64,000 nt of DNA from Catenuloplanes atrovinosus (GCF_031458235.1 NZ_JAVDYB010000001.1:6142501-6206500), one strand, 5' to 3'. Shown: positions 25,901-33,419, numbered from the stretch's first letter. The notes: generated by a model from the letters alone, not told the origin. A program made the numbers and translations.

Positions 25901-26891
25901 GCCACTGCTCCCTGATATCCATCAGGGCAAGGCGCGCCGACTCCTCAATAGCGATCCCCTCAACCTCGGAGAGTAATGCAGTTCGGTAAATTTGACATAC
26001 AAATTGCCCTAACGTTGTCTTTCCCTGCCCCGGACCTCCTACCAAAACATATCTACCGGCGTCCCGCTTGCCCTCATTCTTGTCAAGGTTGAGTCGCCGC
26101 ACGCTAGATAACGGCTCATCGCCAGCAGCCACCATAAGTGATGCAAAATTCTCTCCCCTTTCAAGGTAATACAGAAACGATTCATCTACTCCATTCACTT
26201 GGACGTGCGAAACCGGCAGATCGACGAAAACCTGCGAGAGAGGAATCTTGTCGTCCGCAGAGTTGCCGGCCTGTTCAAGCTTTGCGTTCCGGTCGGCAGC
26301 TAGATCACTCTGCAAGAGTTTCACTAGAACTTTGTGGAAATCCGGACGTCGGCCGCTCAACTGCTCCGCAAGATCGTACAGAACATCACCAGCAGCAATC
26401 CACGCGAAGTTTGATCGCCGAACGTCAAGATTATTGTCTAGCAGAATGCGAATTTTGTCGTAATCCCAAACGGCATAACCTTTAAGGGAATGCTTTTGCG
26501 CAAATGCTGACAAGATTGTTTCAATTTTATCTCTAGATCCAGAGTCCTGCACCGCCGTGAGCACTACATTAGTTGCAAAGATATAGTATTCGGGAATTCT
26601 TCTCGGGTTTTTTCTTTCTTCAAATGCCGCCAACTCTTTCGCTAGTTCCAGTTCCGCCCAGGTCCCGTCTTTTACTCCATCCCGTTGCTTAAACTTCGCC
26701 TGAATAATCCCATATCCATCCCACTTATCACCATCCGCGCCGTAATTCGTCCGGCCCGAGAAGGTCGCCTCGCGCCCTCCGTCTGGGCCGTCACCGAAAG
26801 GAGTAACATGGTTTCCTACCTCCTTCAGCGATAGCGCTTGAACTAGATGTTCGAAAGTGCGGGTGGACAGGCCACTCAACCGATAATCCAC
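22965..26891 (-). CDS. endonuclease-NACHT protein, candidate phage-defence NLR
   Basis: A 1308-residue protein in three parts. (1) An N-terminal PD-(D/E)XK-like endonuclease domain, about 1-110: FEHLVQAL, then GPDGGRE with Asp37, then IIQAKFK with Gln64 and Lys66. (2) A NACHT NTPase: Walker A VGGPGQGKT (284-292), Walker B LLVLDGLDE (395-403) and ATSRPQGY (435-442). (3) A long helical C-terminal half, 560-1308, with no recognised domain, the position where bacterial NACHT and Avs proteins sense phage. The start is GTG at 26891 with AAGGAG. Base composition is clearly lower in GC than the flanking genes, so it was acquired separately. It would cut DNA after sensing infection; this is inference from architecture. 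Confidence 0.85.
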   Translation of the reverse strand: MDYRLSGLSTRTFEHLVQALSLKEVGNHVTPFGDGPDGGREATFSGRTNYGADGDKWDGYGIIQAKFKQRDGVKDGTWAELELAKELAAFEERKNPRRIPEYYIFATNVVLTAVQDSGSRDKIETILSAFAQKHSLKGYAVWDYDKIRILLDNNLDVRRSNFAWIAAGDVLYDLAEQLSGRRPDFHKVLVKLLQSDLAADRNAKLEQAGNSADDKIPLSQVFVDLPVSHVQVNGVDESFLYYLERGENFASLMVAAGDEPLSSVRRLNLDKNEGKRDAGRYVLVGGPGQGKTTLGQFVCQIYRTALLSEVEGIAIEESARLALMDIREQWRSGRLPMPVAKRLPFRIVLSEFAERLASGTCDGLLDYLSKYISKRVAATLESSDVRELMLLHPSLLVLDGLDEVPSSTNRAEVLNCVRDFRIDATAEGIDILIIATSRPQGYNDDFSPDLYRHLYLVPLPPKIALEYAERLTQIRFGSDPARYEKVISRLKRASVESATARLMQSPLQVTIMTLLVDRMGQPPQERWALFSEYYNLIYQREIERQIPAATVLRDFRSDIDAIHNQVGLVLQIECERSGSTDAKLTTEQFSSIVLNYLKKEGHEEPILGSLAQRIIDAAAHRLVFLVGLESDRVGFEIRSLQEFMAAEGILEGKDDVIESRLRHIAPISSWRNVLLFAAGRCFTATGRKYLREKVTSICAELNDDVADELSMNTLAGSRLALELLEDGPAARQPIFSRMLTRLAFRAIGMEDLDHWKRLLSTYSDTTASVFLDEISERYGDGQGSSCRVAALSAAKLIDFGANFELPWVRDLDSIVEAAEIEQLRSILFLSEGRPGLLRQALISSLLRLSPLALSHIGPPRSIASIWQSPPDPPIWLEQLHGIGNRRLQALRFEIPVESEGRTLVRIEVISVSQNLPFLQEILDISGSGPEWNFLKAMVVFVNSPSVESMIDVLTTASLADVGDVGAIARSFAPWPLLAPLIAGTSEMALWDDLAVDVRAGRWGLGLADWVEKEAVLASGISVEELAQRTDLLYGSDLKIGEDANDPVAYLDLIDSLPRWHGDEFLALPIHGLMFGERSRAAHGADERVGRPAWMNRAVRWMVERHPPLGHLVIEDVDLVDLGDPFWREWIESFGSSDMNMVFYHERSSSAIFQIALSIWKAGRSSKVLPALAVCAQSPKVPTIEFLRLDLDGLGVLSPLERFAAVILRVRAWGLAGLYDEVRSLVSEYDEFTPGPIIGALRCATSVDFEVEVVALYRLLRAVGSPHLDSIVMEMRRVLSARRSDLLTEGVWRDLALPSYLRLVVVENG

Positions 26892-27047
26892 TCAAGGGCT
26901 CCTTCCAGCCTTCACCGCCACCGTGATTCGATGGCGAACGCATCAGTCCGCGCAGATTACACGCAGTTGCATCACGATCACTTGCCCCGCCTGTTGAACT
27001 GCCGAATCTTTCTCTCCTGGATCAAGGGCGCCGCAAGCGGCGCCGCG

Positions 27048-27095
27048 TCGCCGGTGGCCTGCTGGCGGCCTGCGGCCGGCATCGGCCACCGGCGA
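27048..27095. repeat. long hairpin upstream of the Mrr-like gene
   Basis: A 12-bp perfect stem TCGCCGGTGGCC / GGCCACCGGCGA with a 24-base GC-rich loop. It is preceded by another hairpin, GGCGCCGC-AA-GCGGCGCC at about 27027-27044. Both lie between the NACHT gene start and the rightward gene at 27145. Possible terminator or insulator of the cargo. Confidence 0.5.
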
Positions 27096-27144
27096 CGCAC
27101 ATGCTGGGCGACTTGTCGGAGTTGAACGCTTCTAGCGTCTCGGC

Positions 27145-27693
27145 ATGGTTTCTTCCGACGATGCCCATGTCGCGCCGGAGCTGGACGCGGATGAGAGTGA
27201 GGCGCTGGAGCGGTATCAGCGCTCGATCAGCCGACTCACCTTCTGTTTCGATGAGCGGCCCCACGCGCTCTACAACCGCAGCCTCGTAGGGAGGCTCAGT
27301 GGCCAGCCTCAGGCGGTCGAGATGCTGATCTGGGGGCCGGTGGTGGGGCAGGAGGTCGCGGTTGCCATCGAGTGCGACCAAGGCCGGCACGCCGTGGGCA
27401 CCGGTGCGGTTGAGCGGTTCGCGGAGAAGCTGGTGGACATCGCGGCGGACTGCGGCATCCTCTACGCCGTATCTGGATTCACCACGACGGCCCGAGCCCG
27501 CGCCGCCAGGATGCGGCACCCGGCGATCATGCCGATCGCGCTCAACCGCCCCGGTCGCAACCGAGAGCCGATGATCCCTGGGCAGCGTCAGCCGGCGCAG
27601 GAAGCTGGGTTTCTTCCGCCGCATGACGCGGAGGAGATCACGGAGATGGACTTCATGCTCTACCTCTGGCTGCGGCCCGGCGAGTCGGTCTGA
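27145..27693 (+). CDS. Mrr-like (restriction endonuclease-like fold) protein, AICE copy
   Basis: A 182-residue protein whose core resembles the Mrr catalytic domain: VAVAIECDQGRHAVGTGAVE followed by RFAEKLVDIAADCGILYAVS, then GFTTTARARAA. In Mrr enzymes the strand carries E/Q-x-K; here the residues are Glu-Cys-Asp, with no lysine at the usual place, and the upstream acidic position reads VEMLIWG. It is the fourth member of a family whose other three copies lie at 45067-46711. It sits at the right end of the AICE beside the NACHT gene. It may be an inactive or altered nuclease domain. Confidence 0.65.
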   Translation: MVSSDDAHVAPELDADESEALERYQRSISRLTFCFDERPHALYNRSLVGRLSGQPQAVEMLIWGPVVGQEVAVAIECDQGRHAVGTGAVERFAEKLVDIAADCGILYAVSGFTTTARARAARMRHPAIMPIALNRPGRNREPMIPGQRQPAQEAGFLPPHDAEEITEMDFMLYLWLRPGESV

Positions 27694-28021
27694 GAAACGC
27701 CCGCGGCGCCGGAGCGTGACGATCGCGTGGGTGGCTGGGTTGCGTCGTGGCGTCCGGCGATCGGCTGCCGCGCCGCTGCGCGGCTTGCCACCGGTCTGCT
27801 CGGGTCGGCTTTCGCGCGGTGCCGGACGCGGACGGCAAGTGCCCCGGACCGCTTGCGATCCGGGGCAGTGAGGCCGCCGCCGGCGCTGACGCGCCATGCG
27901 GCGGCGGCCGAGACGCCGTGCCACTAACTCAGGCCGCAACCGGCCCCGTACGGTCATGATCGGGCAGCACGTCACCCGCTTTCACCAGGCAAAACCGGAC
28001 GATCATCCCAACGCGGCGAGA

Positions 28022-28069
28022 TCTTCCAAACTGATTACGCGGGTTCGATTCCCGTCGTCCGCTCCACTT
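28022..28069 (+). repeat. attR (48-bp att core)
   Basis: Perfect copy of 9818-9865. The 106 bases to its left (27916-28021) are the AICE right end and are repeated, diverged, at 28985-29080. The 120 or so bases to its right repeat the left-end flank of attL. Confidence 0.92.
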
Positions 28070-28215
28070 CCGGTCAGCCTGTCAGCGGAGAGCGCTGACC
28101 AGGGCGTTCCGCATAATTCCTGGGGGCCGAGCCCCCAGACCCCCACGGTGCGGATGCTGACGTTCCGGCATGGTTGATCTTGCGAGCCAGTAGTGGAGCA
28201 GAGCCTACTGTCGCC

Positions 28216-28614
28216 CTACGGCTGAGTGGCTAAAACGCCAGGCAGGTCTCCGAACCGGGCTTGGGCGTCCGAGGTGATGACGGTACGTCCGGTCTCCGAT
28301 GCGTGAGCGGCGATGATCAAATCGTGTGCGCCGCGTGGCGTTCCACTCCGTCGTACGTGCGCGATGAGGCGGGCATGATGGGCGGCTGTCGCCTCCGTAT
28401 ATTCGAGCACGTCGACGGACGAAACGATCGCCGCCAGCGCCCGCGCCCGATCGGCTGCACGGGCAGCGCTGTCGGCAAGCTCGATGCCGACACGATATTC
28501 GGCGATGGTGACCGCGGCGACCGCGAGTTCGTCGTCATCGAAAACGGCACGGTCGATCTTCCCGCGCTCATAGGCGATGAGCACGTTGGTATCGAGGATC
28601 AGGCGCCGGCCCAC
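28216..28614 (-). CDS. PIN-domain toxin (VapC-like)
   Basis: A 132-residue PIN-domain RNase. The acidic metal-binding residues are seen in LILDTNVLIAYERG (first Asp), TIAEYRVGIELA (Glu), GAHDLIIAAHA (Asp) and VITSDAQARFGDLPGV (final Asp). It would cleave RNA when freed from its antitoxin, whose gene overlaps its start by 16 bases. It lies in the remnant between two att copies, so it is probably former element cargo that persists by addiction. Confidence 0.93.
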   Translation of the reverse strand: MGRRLILDTNVLIAYERGKIDRAVFDDDELAVAAVTIAEYRVGIELADSAARAADRARALAAIVSSVDVLEYTEATAAHHARLIAHVRRSGTPRGAHDLIIAAHASETGRTVITSDAQARFGDLPGVLATQP

Positions 28615-28856
28615 GGGTCCGTCTCATCGTTGCTGACGTAGGTCAGGGCCTCGGCGACGTCATGCTCGAACTCGTCATCGGGCGGTGGGACCTCGGACAG
28701 CGCGGCACGAAGGTCGCGGCCGGTTCGCCGGCGGGCCGGGCGGATCTCGGCGATGGGGCGGCTTCCGCGCGTCACGGTAACGGTCTCGCCGTGCTCGATC
28801 GCGTCGAGCAGATCAGAGAACCGTCGCGACGCCTCGGTGGCGGAGATAGTTCGCAT
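28599..28856 (-). CDS. Phd/YefM-type antitoxin
   Basis: An 85-residue antitoxin. The N-terminal Phd/YefM DNA-binding fold reads MRTISATEASRRFSDLLDAI then EHGETVTVTRGSRPIAEI. The acidic C-terminus neutralises the PIN toxin. A dyad directly upstream (28868-28882) is the likely autoregulatory operator. Confidence 0.93.
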   Translation of the reverse strand: MRTISATEASRRFSDLLDAIEHGETVTVTRGSRPIAEIRPARRRTGRDLRAALSEVPPPDDEFEHDVAEALTYVSNDETDPWAGA

Positions 28857-28867
28857 GGCACCACCAT

Positions 28868-28882
28868 ATCTGATTATCAGAT
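28868..28882. promoter_or_regulatory. antitoxin autoregulation operator
   Basis: ATCTGA-TTA-TCAGAT, a perfect 6-bp dyad, 12 bases upstream of the antitoxin ATG. It lies in the AT-richest part of the region. Position and symmetry fit Phd-type conditional repression. Confidence 0.65.
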
Positions 28883-29080
28883 TTCAGGAAGAGATTCCTC
28901 GTCAGAGCTGGGCGGGCGCCCCACAGGACCGGACTCTGAGGAACGGCCTCGCGCCTCGCGCAACATCGCAGCGACGGCCAACGCGCGTGCCACCAATCCA
29001 GGCCACCACTGGTCGCGTTCGGACAGCACGACACCCGTTTTCACCAGGCAGAACCGGACGATCACCCCAGCCCGGCGAGA

Positions 29081-29128
29081 TCCTCCAAAGGGATTACGCG
29101 GGTTCGATTCCCGTCGTCCGCTCCACTT
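29081..29128 (+). repeat. degenerate att copy (remnant 2)
   Basis: A 48-base match to the att core with changes confined to its first dozen bases; the last 36 bases are identical to tRNA-Gly 3' sequence. It is flanked on the left by a diverged AICE right end (28985-29080). On the right is a closer match to the attL flank (through about 29250) than attR has. Confidence 0.85.
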
Positions 29129-29299
29129 GGGGTTGGTGTGTCAGCGGAAGGCGCTGACCAGGGCGTTCCGCATGCTGCCTGGGGGCCGAGCCCCCAGACC
29201 CCCACGGTGCGGATTGCTTGCGTTCCGGCGTGGTCGATCTCGGGTGCCATTAACGTGCCGTTGGCGACTAGGGCTGGTTCCTGCTGGCCGTCTTGGGCT

Positions 29300-29566
29300 G
29301 CGTCGAGACTGCCAGGGTGTTACCGGTGTGGCGCAGGTCGTGGAAGTGGGAGTCGGCCGGCATCCTTGGCCGCCTTGAGTGCATCCTCCCACTTGACCGC
29401 GCGGCGGAAGTTGCCGGTGCGGAGCAGCGCGCCCTCGTCACCGTCGTCGTCGTGCTCTTTCGGGTGCGCTTCGAGCGTGGCGCGGGCGATTACCGGAAGA
29501 GTGACCACGCGGCGGACGGCGGCGGACTTGGGTTGGCCGAAGATGAGTTCGCCTTGAGCGCGGCGC
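29300..29566 (-). pseudogene. broken AICE integrase gene
   Basis: On the minus strand this reads VVTLPVIARATLEAHPKEHD and GALLRTGNFRRAVKWEDALK. These match the int segments VVTLPAIARTALEEHLKEHV and GALLRTGNFRRAVKWETALK. After a frameshift it reads FHDLRHTGNTLA with the catalytic His and Arg. The N-terminal half, an internal piece and the C-terminal tyrosine part are missing. It lies beside the att copy at 29081, as int does beside attL, so it is the relic of an earlier element. Confidence 0.85.
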
Positions 29567-29583
29567 GGCGACCGGTTGAGCGA

Positions 29584-29892
29584 TCAGGCGTCTATGGCGA
29601 GTCGCCGCTGGGGGCCAGGCTCGTTCGGGTGCCAGCCAGCAGCGAGGGCGGTCCGCACGGCGTTCTCGACGATGCGGGGTGTGATCGCTCGTCCCGGGAT
29701 TTCCAGCCAGTTGTCCGGGCGGTGCCAAGGGGTGAAGACCACGAGGGTTCGGCCCGGATCTACGGCCAGTTCGACCGCGAAGGTGAGCACTGCGCCGATA
29801 GCTTGGCTGTAGCTGGGCTTGTGGCGCACCTTCCAGCGGAAGGTGGTGTCGTCGATGGTGAGCAGGCGACTGCCCTTCTTCACGATGGCCAT
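29584..29892 (-). CDS. conserved actinobacterial hypothetical protein
   Basis: A 102-residue protein: MAIVKKGSRLLTIDDTTFRW, KVRHKPSYSQ, LTFAVELAVDPGRTLVVFTP, and an ending RAITPRIVENAVRTALAAGW HPNEPG. This layout recurs in many actinomycetes as a small uncharacterised family. The start at 29892 was chosen because the family begins MAIVKKGSR. It lies in the relic between att copies and may be surviving cargo. No function known to me. Confidence 0.65.
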   Translation of the reverse strand: MAIVKKGSRLLTIDDTTFRWKVRHKPSYSQAIGAVLTFAVELAVDPGRTLVVFTPWHRPDNWLEIPGRAITPRIVENAVRTALAAGWHPNEPGPQRRLAIDA

Positions 29893-30081
29893 GCATGTCC
29901 TCCACTGGGCCGGAATCTGGCGGTGAGCTGATTGAGTCTGCACCTCGCCGACCGCCTGGGCGACGCCTTTCCGGCGAGCGGTCCGCGGGGGCAGGTCCCG
30001 ACGATCGCTGCGGGTGGCTAAGTGCCGTGGTGGATTCCGGCGATCGGCTGCCGCGCCGCTGAGCTGCTTTCCGGTTCCCTT

Positions 30082-30110
30082 GGGCTCGATTCCCGTCGTC
30101 CGCTCCGCTT
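30082..30110 (+). repeat. degenerate att copy (remnant 3)
   Basis: The last 29 bases of the att core with two changes. It is followed by a diverged copy of the left-end flank, including GCGCTGACCAGG and the GGGGGCCGAG hairpin region. The bases to its left (30012-30065) resemble 27738-27790 inside the right end of the present AICE. It marks the outermost of at least three successive insertions. Confidence 0.8.
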
Positions 30111-30340
30111 GGGGTGTCGGCGGAGTGCGCTGACCAGGTCGTTCCGCACGAAACCCGGGGGCCGAGTTCCCAGACCCGCACGGTGTGGATGCTTGCGTTC
30201 CGGCGCTGTTGGTCTTGCCTGCCGTTGGCGATCAGGTGGGCGGCGAGATCTTCGGAATCAGCTTGTTATCGCAGGTCGGGGGTCGGTTTGCGCGATTTGC
30301 CGTATGGATTTGCTGCGTAGTTCGCGTGGGCCGTGCGGCG

Positions 30341-30904
30341 TTAATGTCGGCCGGAGTCGCGGATTCGGTTTCTGCCGGTGGTCATGGCGCGCAGGTCGAT
30401 GGTGGCGGGCCAGGGCCAATCGGCTTGGAATAGGCGGTCGCCCTGGAAGACCGTTTGGTAGCCGGAAGCGTTCAGGCGGTGGGCGGTCAGCGTGACCTGG
30501 GCGGCGTCGGGGTCGATGAGCCAGTAGGCCGGGACGCCGGCGTGGGCGTAGAGGTCGGCTTTCTCGCCTCGGTCCCGGTCCTGGGAGTCGGGGGACAGCA
30601 CCTCGGCCACGAGCAGCAGGTGCCTCGCCGGGATCGTGGTGCGGCCGAAGTGCCGCAGGGGTGCGATCACGACGTCCGCGCGGGGTGCGTTGTGTCGGTC
30701 GACCTCCAGCGACATGTTGCACAGCGGCAGGAAGTTCGCCCAGTCGTGCCGTTCCGGCTCCAGGGCGTCGGCGAGCTTTCGGCAGATGATCTGATGCAGT
30801 CCGGAGAGCGTCAGCGGGTACAGGTTGCCGTTGATGAGTTCATGGCGCAGGGTCCGGCCCGAGTCGGCCAGGTCACTGACGGTCATCGCTCCTCGCATCG
30901 GCAT
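30341..30904 (-). CDS. Uma2-family (DUF820) putative endonuclease
   Basis: A 187-residue PD-(D/E)XK-fold protein. Family blocks are HELINGNLYPLTLSGLHQII, the acidic PRADVVIAP, LLVAEVLSPDSQDRDRGEKA and DLYAHAGVPAYWLIDPD. The Glu of AEVLSP and the Lys of EKADLYA are the likely catalytic residues. Uma2 proteins are abundant in actinobacteria and mostly uncharacterised. It stands just outside the att remnants. Confidence 0.85.
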   Translation of the reverse strand: MPMRGAMTVSDLADSGRTLRHELINGNLYPLTLSGLHQIICRKLADALEPERHDWANFLPLCNMSLEVDRHNAPRADVVIAPLRHFGRTTIPARHLLLVAEVLSPDSQDRDRGEKADLYAHAGVPAYWLIDPDAAQVTLTAHRLNASGYQTVFQGDRLFQADWPWPATIDLRAMTTGRNRIRDSGRH

Positions 30905-31072
30905 GCGGTCAACATAATCGACTATGCGGTCGCCCGCCGCCCCTCTCCCCCGATCGAGCGAACGGTGCCATGTCGGCGCACGAGCGCGTGCCGTGGTCGC
31001 CCGTCCGAAGGCAGTCGCGCGGACGCGGCCTACCGGTCGGGGAGTTCGTACCGGTACCTGGTAGGTGAGAGG

Positions 31073-31216
31073 TCACCGTCCGCCGGCTTCCACGACTTGG
31101 CGCGTAGAGATCGGCTCCAAGGTCTTCGATCGGGCGATCGGTGATTTCCATCCAGAAACGCTCATCGGGCTGGCCAGCCCACCAGAGGTCCAAAGCCACC
31201 GCGTCATTCTGCACGC
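31073..31216 (-). pseudogene. possible fragment of a conserved actinobacterial protein
   Basis: In the 570-base gap 30905-31476 the only protein-like signal is on the minus strand: LDLWWAGQPDERFWMEITDR followed by LGADLYAPSRG. This resembles the opening of a family of actinobacterial proteins that start with a WW...ERFWLEITDR block. The remainder of the frame is not protein-like, so I read it as a leftover fragment. The rest of the gap holds nothing I can name. Confidence 0.35.
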
Positions 31217-31476
31217 TCACCGGATCCTGGTGCGGCCGGCGATCGGCTGCCCATGCAGCGGTGCGGTCTACCAGCTGGTCGTCTGCCGCACGGAGTGGAT
31301 CGCATCGCGGCGAGTCGCTCCGGTGTGGGGTGTGACTTTCGTGTACCGGGGGTGCGCTGAAAGGTGCAGTTCGCGGGCGGGTGGGTCCGTATTTTCGCGG
31401 ACGCGGTGCGGGGGTGGGTGCTGCCACGCTTCTTGCACGTCGGCCGGTCGAGGCCGATCGTTCGAGGGGAGTGGGC

Positions 31477-31866
31477 ATGACGTTCTCGCCGTGGTCCAGG
31501 CGGTTTGTCGCATATCTCGTTGACTCGCTCGCTGTGACGCCGTTCTTTCTGGCGGCGGGGCTGATCGACGGGTCGCAGAATCTGGTGCTCTATTACGTGC
31601 TGGCGGGGGTCGGGTTCGCGATATGGGCGTACAACCGGTGGTGGCTGACGGGGCGGACGGGGCAGAGTTGGGGGCGCCGGCTCGTCGGTATTCGGCTGGT
31701 GGGTGCGGAGACGGAGCAGCCGATCGGGCCGCTGAGGGCGACGGTGCGGGATTTCGCGCACATACTCGACGATCTGATTCTGTACGTGGGCTATCTGATG
31801 CCGCTCTGGACGCGCAAGCGTCAGACGCTGGCGGACAAGGTGATGGGTACGGTCGTCATCCGCTGA
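31477..31866 (+). CDS. RDD-family membrane protein
   Basis: A 129-residue RDD protein. The name-giving block is WSRRFVAYLVDSLAVTPFFL, followed by two more hydrophobic stretches and TGQSWGRRLVGIRLVGAE, the second conserved block. The ATG at 31477 has GAGGGGA ahead. Three to four membrane segments. RDD proteins have been linked to ion transport in some bacteria, but the function here is unknown. It overlaps the next, convergent gene by 11 bases. Confidence 0.88.
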   Translation: MTFSPWSRRFVAYLVDSLAVTPFFLAAGLIDGSQNLVLYYVLAGVGFAIWAYNRWWLTGRTGQSWGRRLVGIRLVGAETEQPIGPLRATVRDFAHILDDLILYVGYLMPLWTRKRQTLADKVMGTVVIR

Positions 31867-33115
31867 TCGGGTGCGGGAAGGACTGCGGCAGGCCGAGGCG
31901 GCGGCGCTGGGCCGGGACGTTGGCGAGGAGGTCGGCCTGCGCGCCGAGCGGGTCCTCCGCCAGGCGGCGGCGCCAGTGGTCGGCCTCCGCGGCCAGGTCG
32001 GTCAGCCGCGCGGGGCCGAGCCCGGCCGGGCGGGTGCCCTCGTGGAGTCGCGGCGCCACCATCGCGGTGAGGCCGTCCAGACTGGACAGCGCGTCGTCGA
32101 ACCGCTCCAGCAGGATTTCGGTCAGCGCCTGCGCGTGCAGCCGGTAGGGGTCGGACGCGCCGGCGCGGCAGTGGTCCACGTAACCGGCCAGGGTGCCGTA
32201 CGCGGCGAAGTGTGGCAGCGCGCGGGAGCGGATCGCCTCGGCCAGGTGGTGCATGGCCGGCTCGGCGGACGCGGGGGTGCGCAGCGAGGTGCGGGGCAGG
32301 CGCAGGTCGAGCGCGTCGTGGACGCGCCAGCCGGGGTGGCCGGCCGGGAGGTAGAGCGGGTGCAGCACGGCCCGGCCCTGGACGATGGCGCGGGCGATCA
32401 GGCCGATCGGCTCGGCGACCAGTTCCTCGTCGAAGACGAGCCAGCGGCCGGGCAGCGACGGCAGCGCGTACCGGACGACCGCGTCGCGCCAGATCGGGCC
32501 GGGGCGCAGCTTGATCGGGCGGTCGCCGTGCGGGGCGGTCCACGGGATGCGCAGCGCGTCCAGCCAGGGCTGGAACGGGCCGCCGGGGTGGTCCAGCAGG
32601 GCGGCCGGGCGGCGGGTGCGCCGCCGGGCGCGTTTCAGATCCGCGGTGGGTACGCCGTAGAGGTCCGCGAGCGCGGTGATCGATTCCGGGCCGTCGAGCA
32701 TCCGGCCGCGCCACCAGCCGCGGCCGGGCGAGACCGCGGCCGGCACGTCCAGCAGCACCAGCGGGTCGGCGAAGCGGACGCCGAGGCCGGACGGCTGAAT
32801 CCGCACGTTGTGCACGCGCCTGGCGGCGCCGGAGCGCCCGTCCAGCACGATCTGCTCGGCACCGTCGGTGCCGTAGTCGTAGGCGATGAACGCGCGTACC
32901 GCGTGTTCCGATGTGGACAGCAGCGTCACGATGAGCCGGGCGAGTTCGGGGCCGACGTCGCCGGTGGTGAGTTCCAGGCGCCGCCGGTCGTGGTCCAGCG
33001 GTACGACCCGGGCGTAGAGCACGCCGGGGCCGTCCGCGCGGAGCACGTCGAGCACGGCGTCCAGGTCCGCGCCCGGCGCGAGGTCAACCCAGGCCGCCCC
33101 CAGCAGTGTCGCCAT
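31856..33115 (-). CDS. hypothetical protein, 419 residues
   Basis: A soluble protein of unknown function. It contains several WRGRMLDGPESI/WRDAVVRYALPS-type segments and a helical C-terminal third (LTEILLERFDDALSSLDGLT onward). No Walker, metal or catalytic signature stands out and no signal peptide is present. It begins with ATG at 33115, 32 bases inside the upstream membrane-protein gene, so they form one transcript. Confidence 0.7.
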   Translation of the reverse strand: MATLLGAAWVDLAPGADLDAVLDVLRADGPGVLYARVVPLDHDRRRLELTTGDVGPELARLIVTLLSTSEHAVRAFIAYDYGTDGAEQIVLDGRSGAARRVHNVRIQPSGLGVRFADPLVLLDVPAAVSPGRGWWRGRMLDGPESITALADLYGVPTADLKRARRRTRRPAALLDHPGGPFQPWLDALRIPWTAPHGDRPIKLRPGPIWRDAVVRYALPSLPGRWLVFDEELVAEPIGLIARAIVQGRAVLHPLYLPAGHPGWRVHDALDLRLPRTSLRTPASAEPAMHHLAEAIRSRALPHFAAYGTLAGYVDHCRAGASDPYRLHAQALTEILLERFDDALSSLDGLTAMVAPRLHEGTRPAGLGPARLTDLAAEADHWRRRLAEDPLGAQADLLANVPAQRRRLGLPQSFPHPISG

Positions 33116-33419
33116 CCCGCCCCGCCCCGTCCTTCCGACCGGACTGCATGGTAGAGCGCGCCCACATCACGGCGCCGATCGCGACGGCGACCACCACGAG
33201 GCCGAGCTTCAGCCCGGTCTTGCCGAACAGCAGTGCGCCGGCGGCGCGCAGGGCCTGGCCGAACCAGTGGTTCGGGTCGCCGAGGTCGTGCCAGGACGTC
33301 GTGGTGCCGGTGAGCCGCCAGCCGGCCCAGATCAGCGTCGTGGCCAGGACCGCGGTCACCGCCGCGCCCGCGATCAGCTTCCGGTTGCTCCGCACCTCGG
33401 CCACCTCGTTCGTCGTCAT
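33084..33419 (-). CDS. small membrane protein
   Basis: A 111-residue protein with two hydrophobic segments (LIAGAAVTAVLATTLIWAGW and TGLKLGLVVVAVAIGAVMWA) and a glycine/aspartate-rich hydrophilic tail. Not recognised. It overlaps the start of the 419-residue gene by 32 bases, suggesting the two products work together. Confidence 0.65.
   Translation of the reverse strand: MTTNEVAEVRSNRKLIAGAAVTAVLATTLIWAGWRLTGTTTSWHDLGDPNHWFGQALRAAGALLFGKTGLKLGLVVVAVAIGAVMWARSTMQSGRKDGAGRDGDTAGGGLG

Larger units (their letters stand above)
9818..28069. mobile_element. integrated AICE (pSAM2-type actinomycete integrative and conjugative element)
   Basis: An 18.25-kb element bounded by perfect 48-bp direct repeats (attL 9818-9865, attR 28022-28069), the left one formed by tRNA-Gly. 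It contains the diagnostic AICE set: tyrosine integrase, excisionase, RepSA-type initiator, FtsK/SpoIIIE-type transfer ATPase, DUF2637 membrane protein, pra-type activator, GntR (KorSA-like) repressor and a Nudix (Pif-like) protein. The left 9-kb backbone is high-GC. The right part carries cargo: a low-GC endonuclease-NACHT gene and an Mrr-like gene. All core genes look intact, so the element may still be mobile. This is inferred from gene content; mobility is not shown. Confidence 0.93.

Noticed and set aside
28022-28065. Second tRNA-Gly gene at attR
   Set aside because: Only the 3' half from the anticodon loop onward is present; the acceptor 5' strand and D-arm are absent, so this is an att copy.
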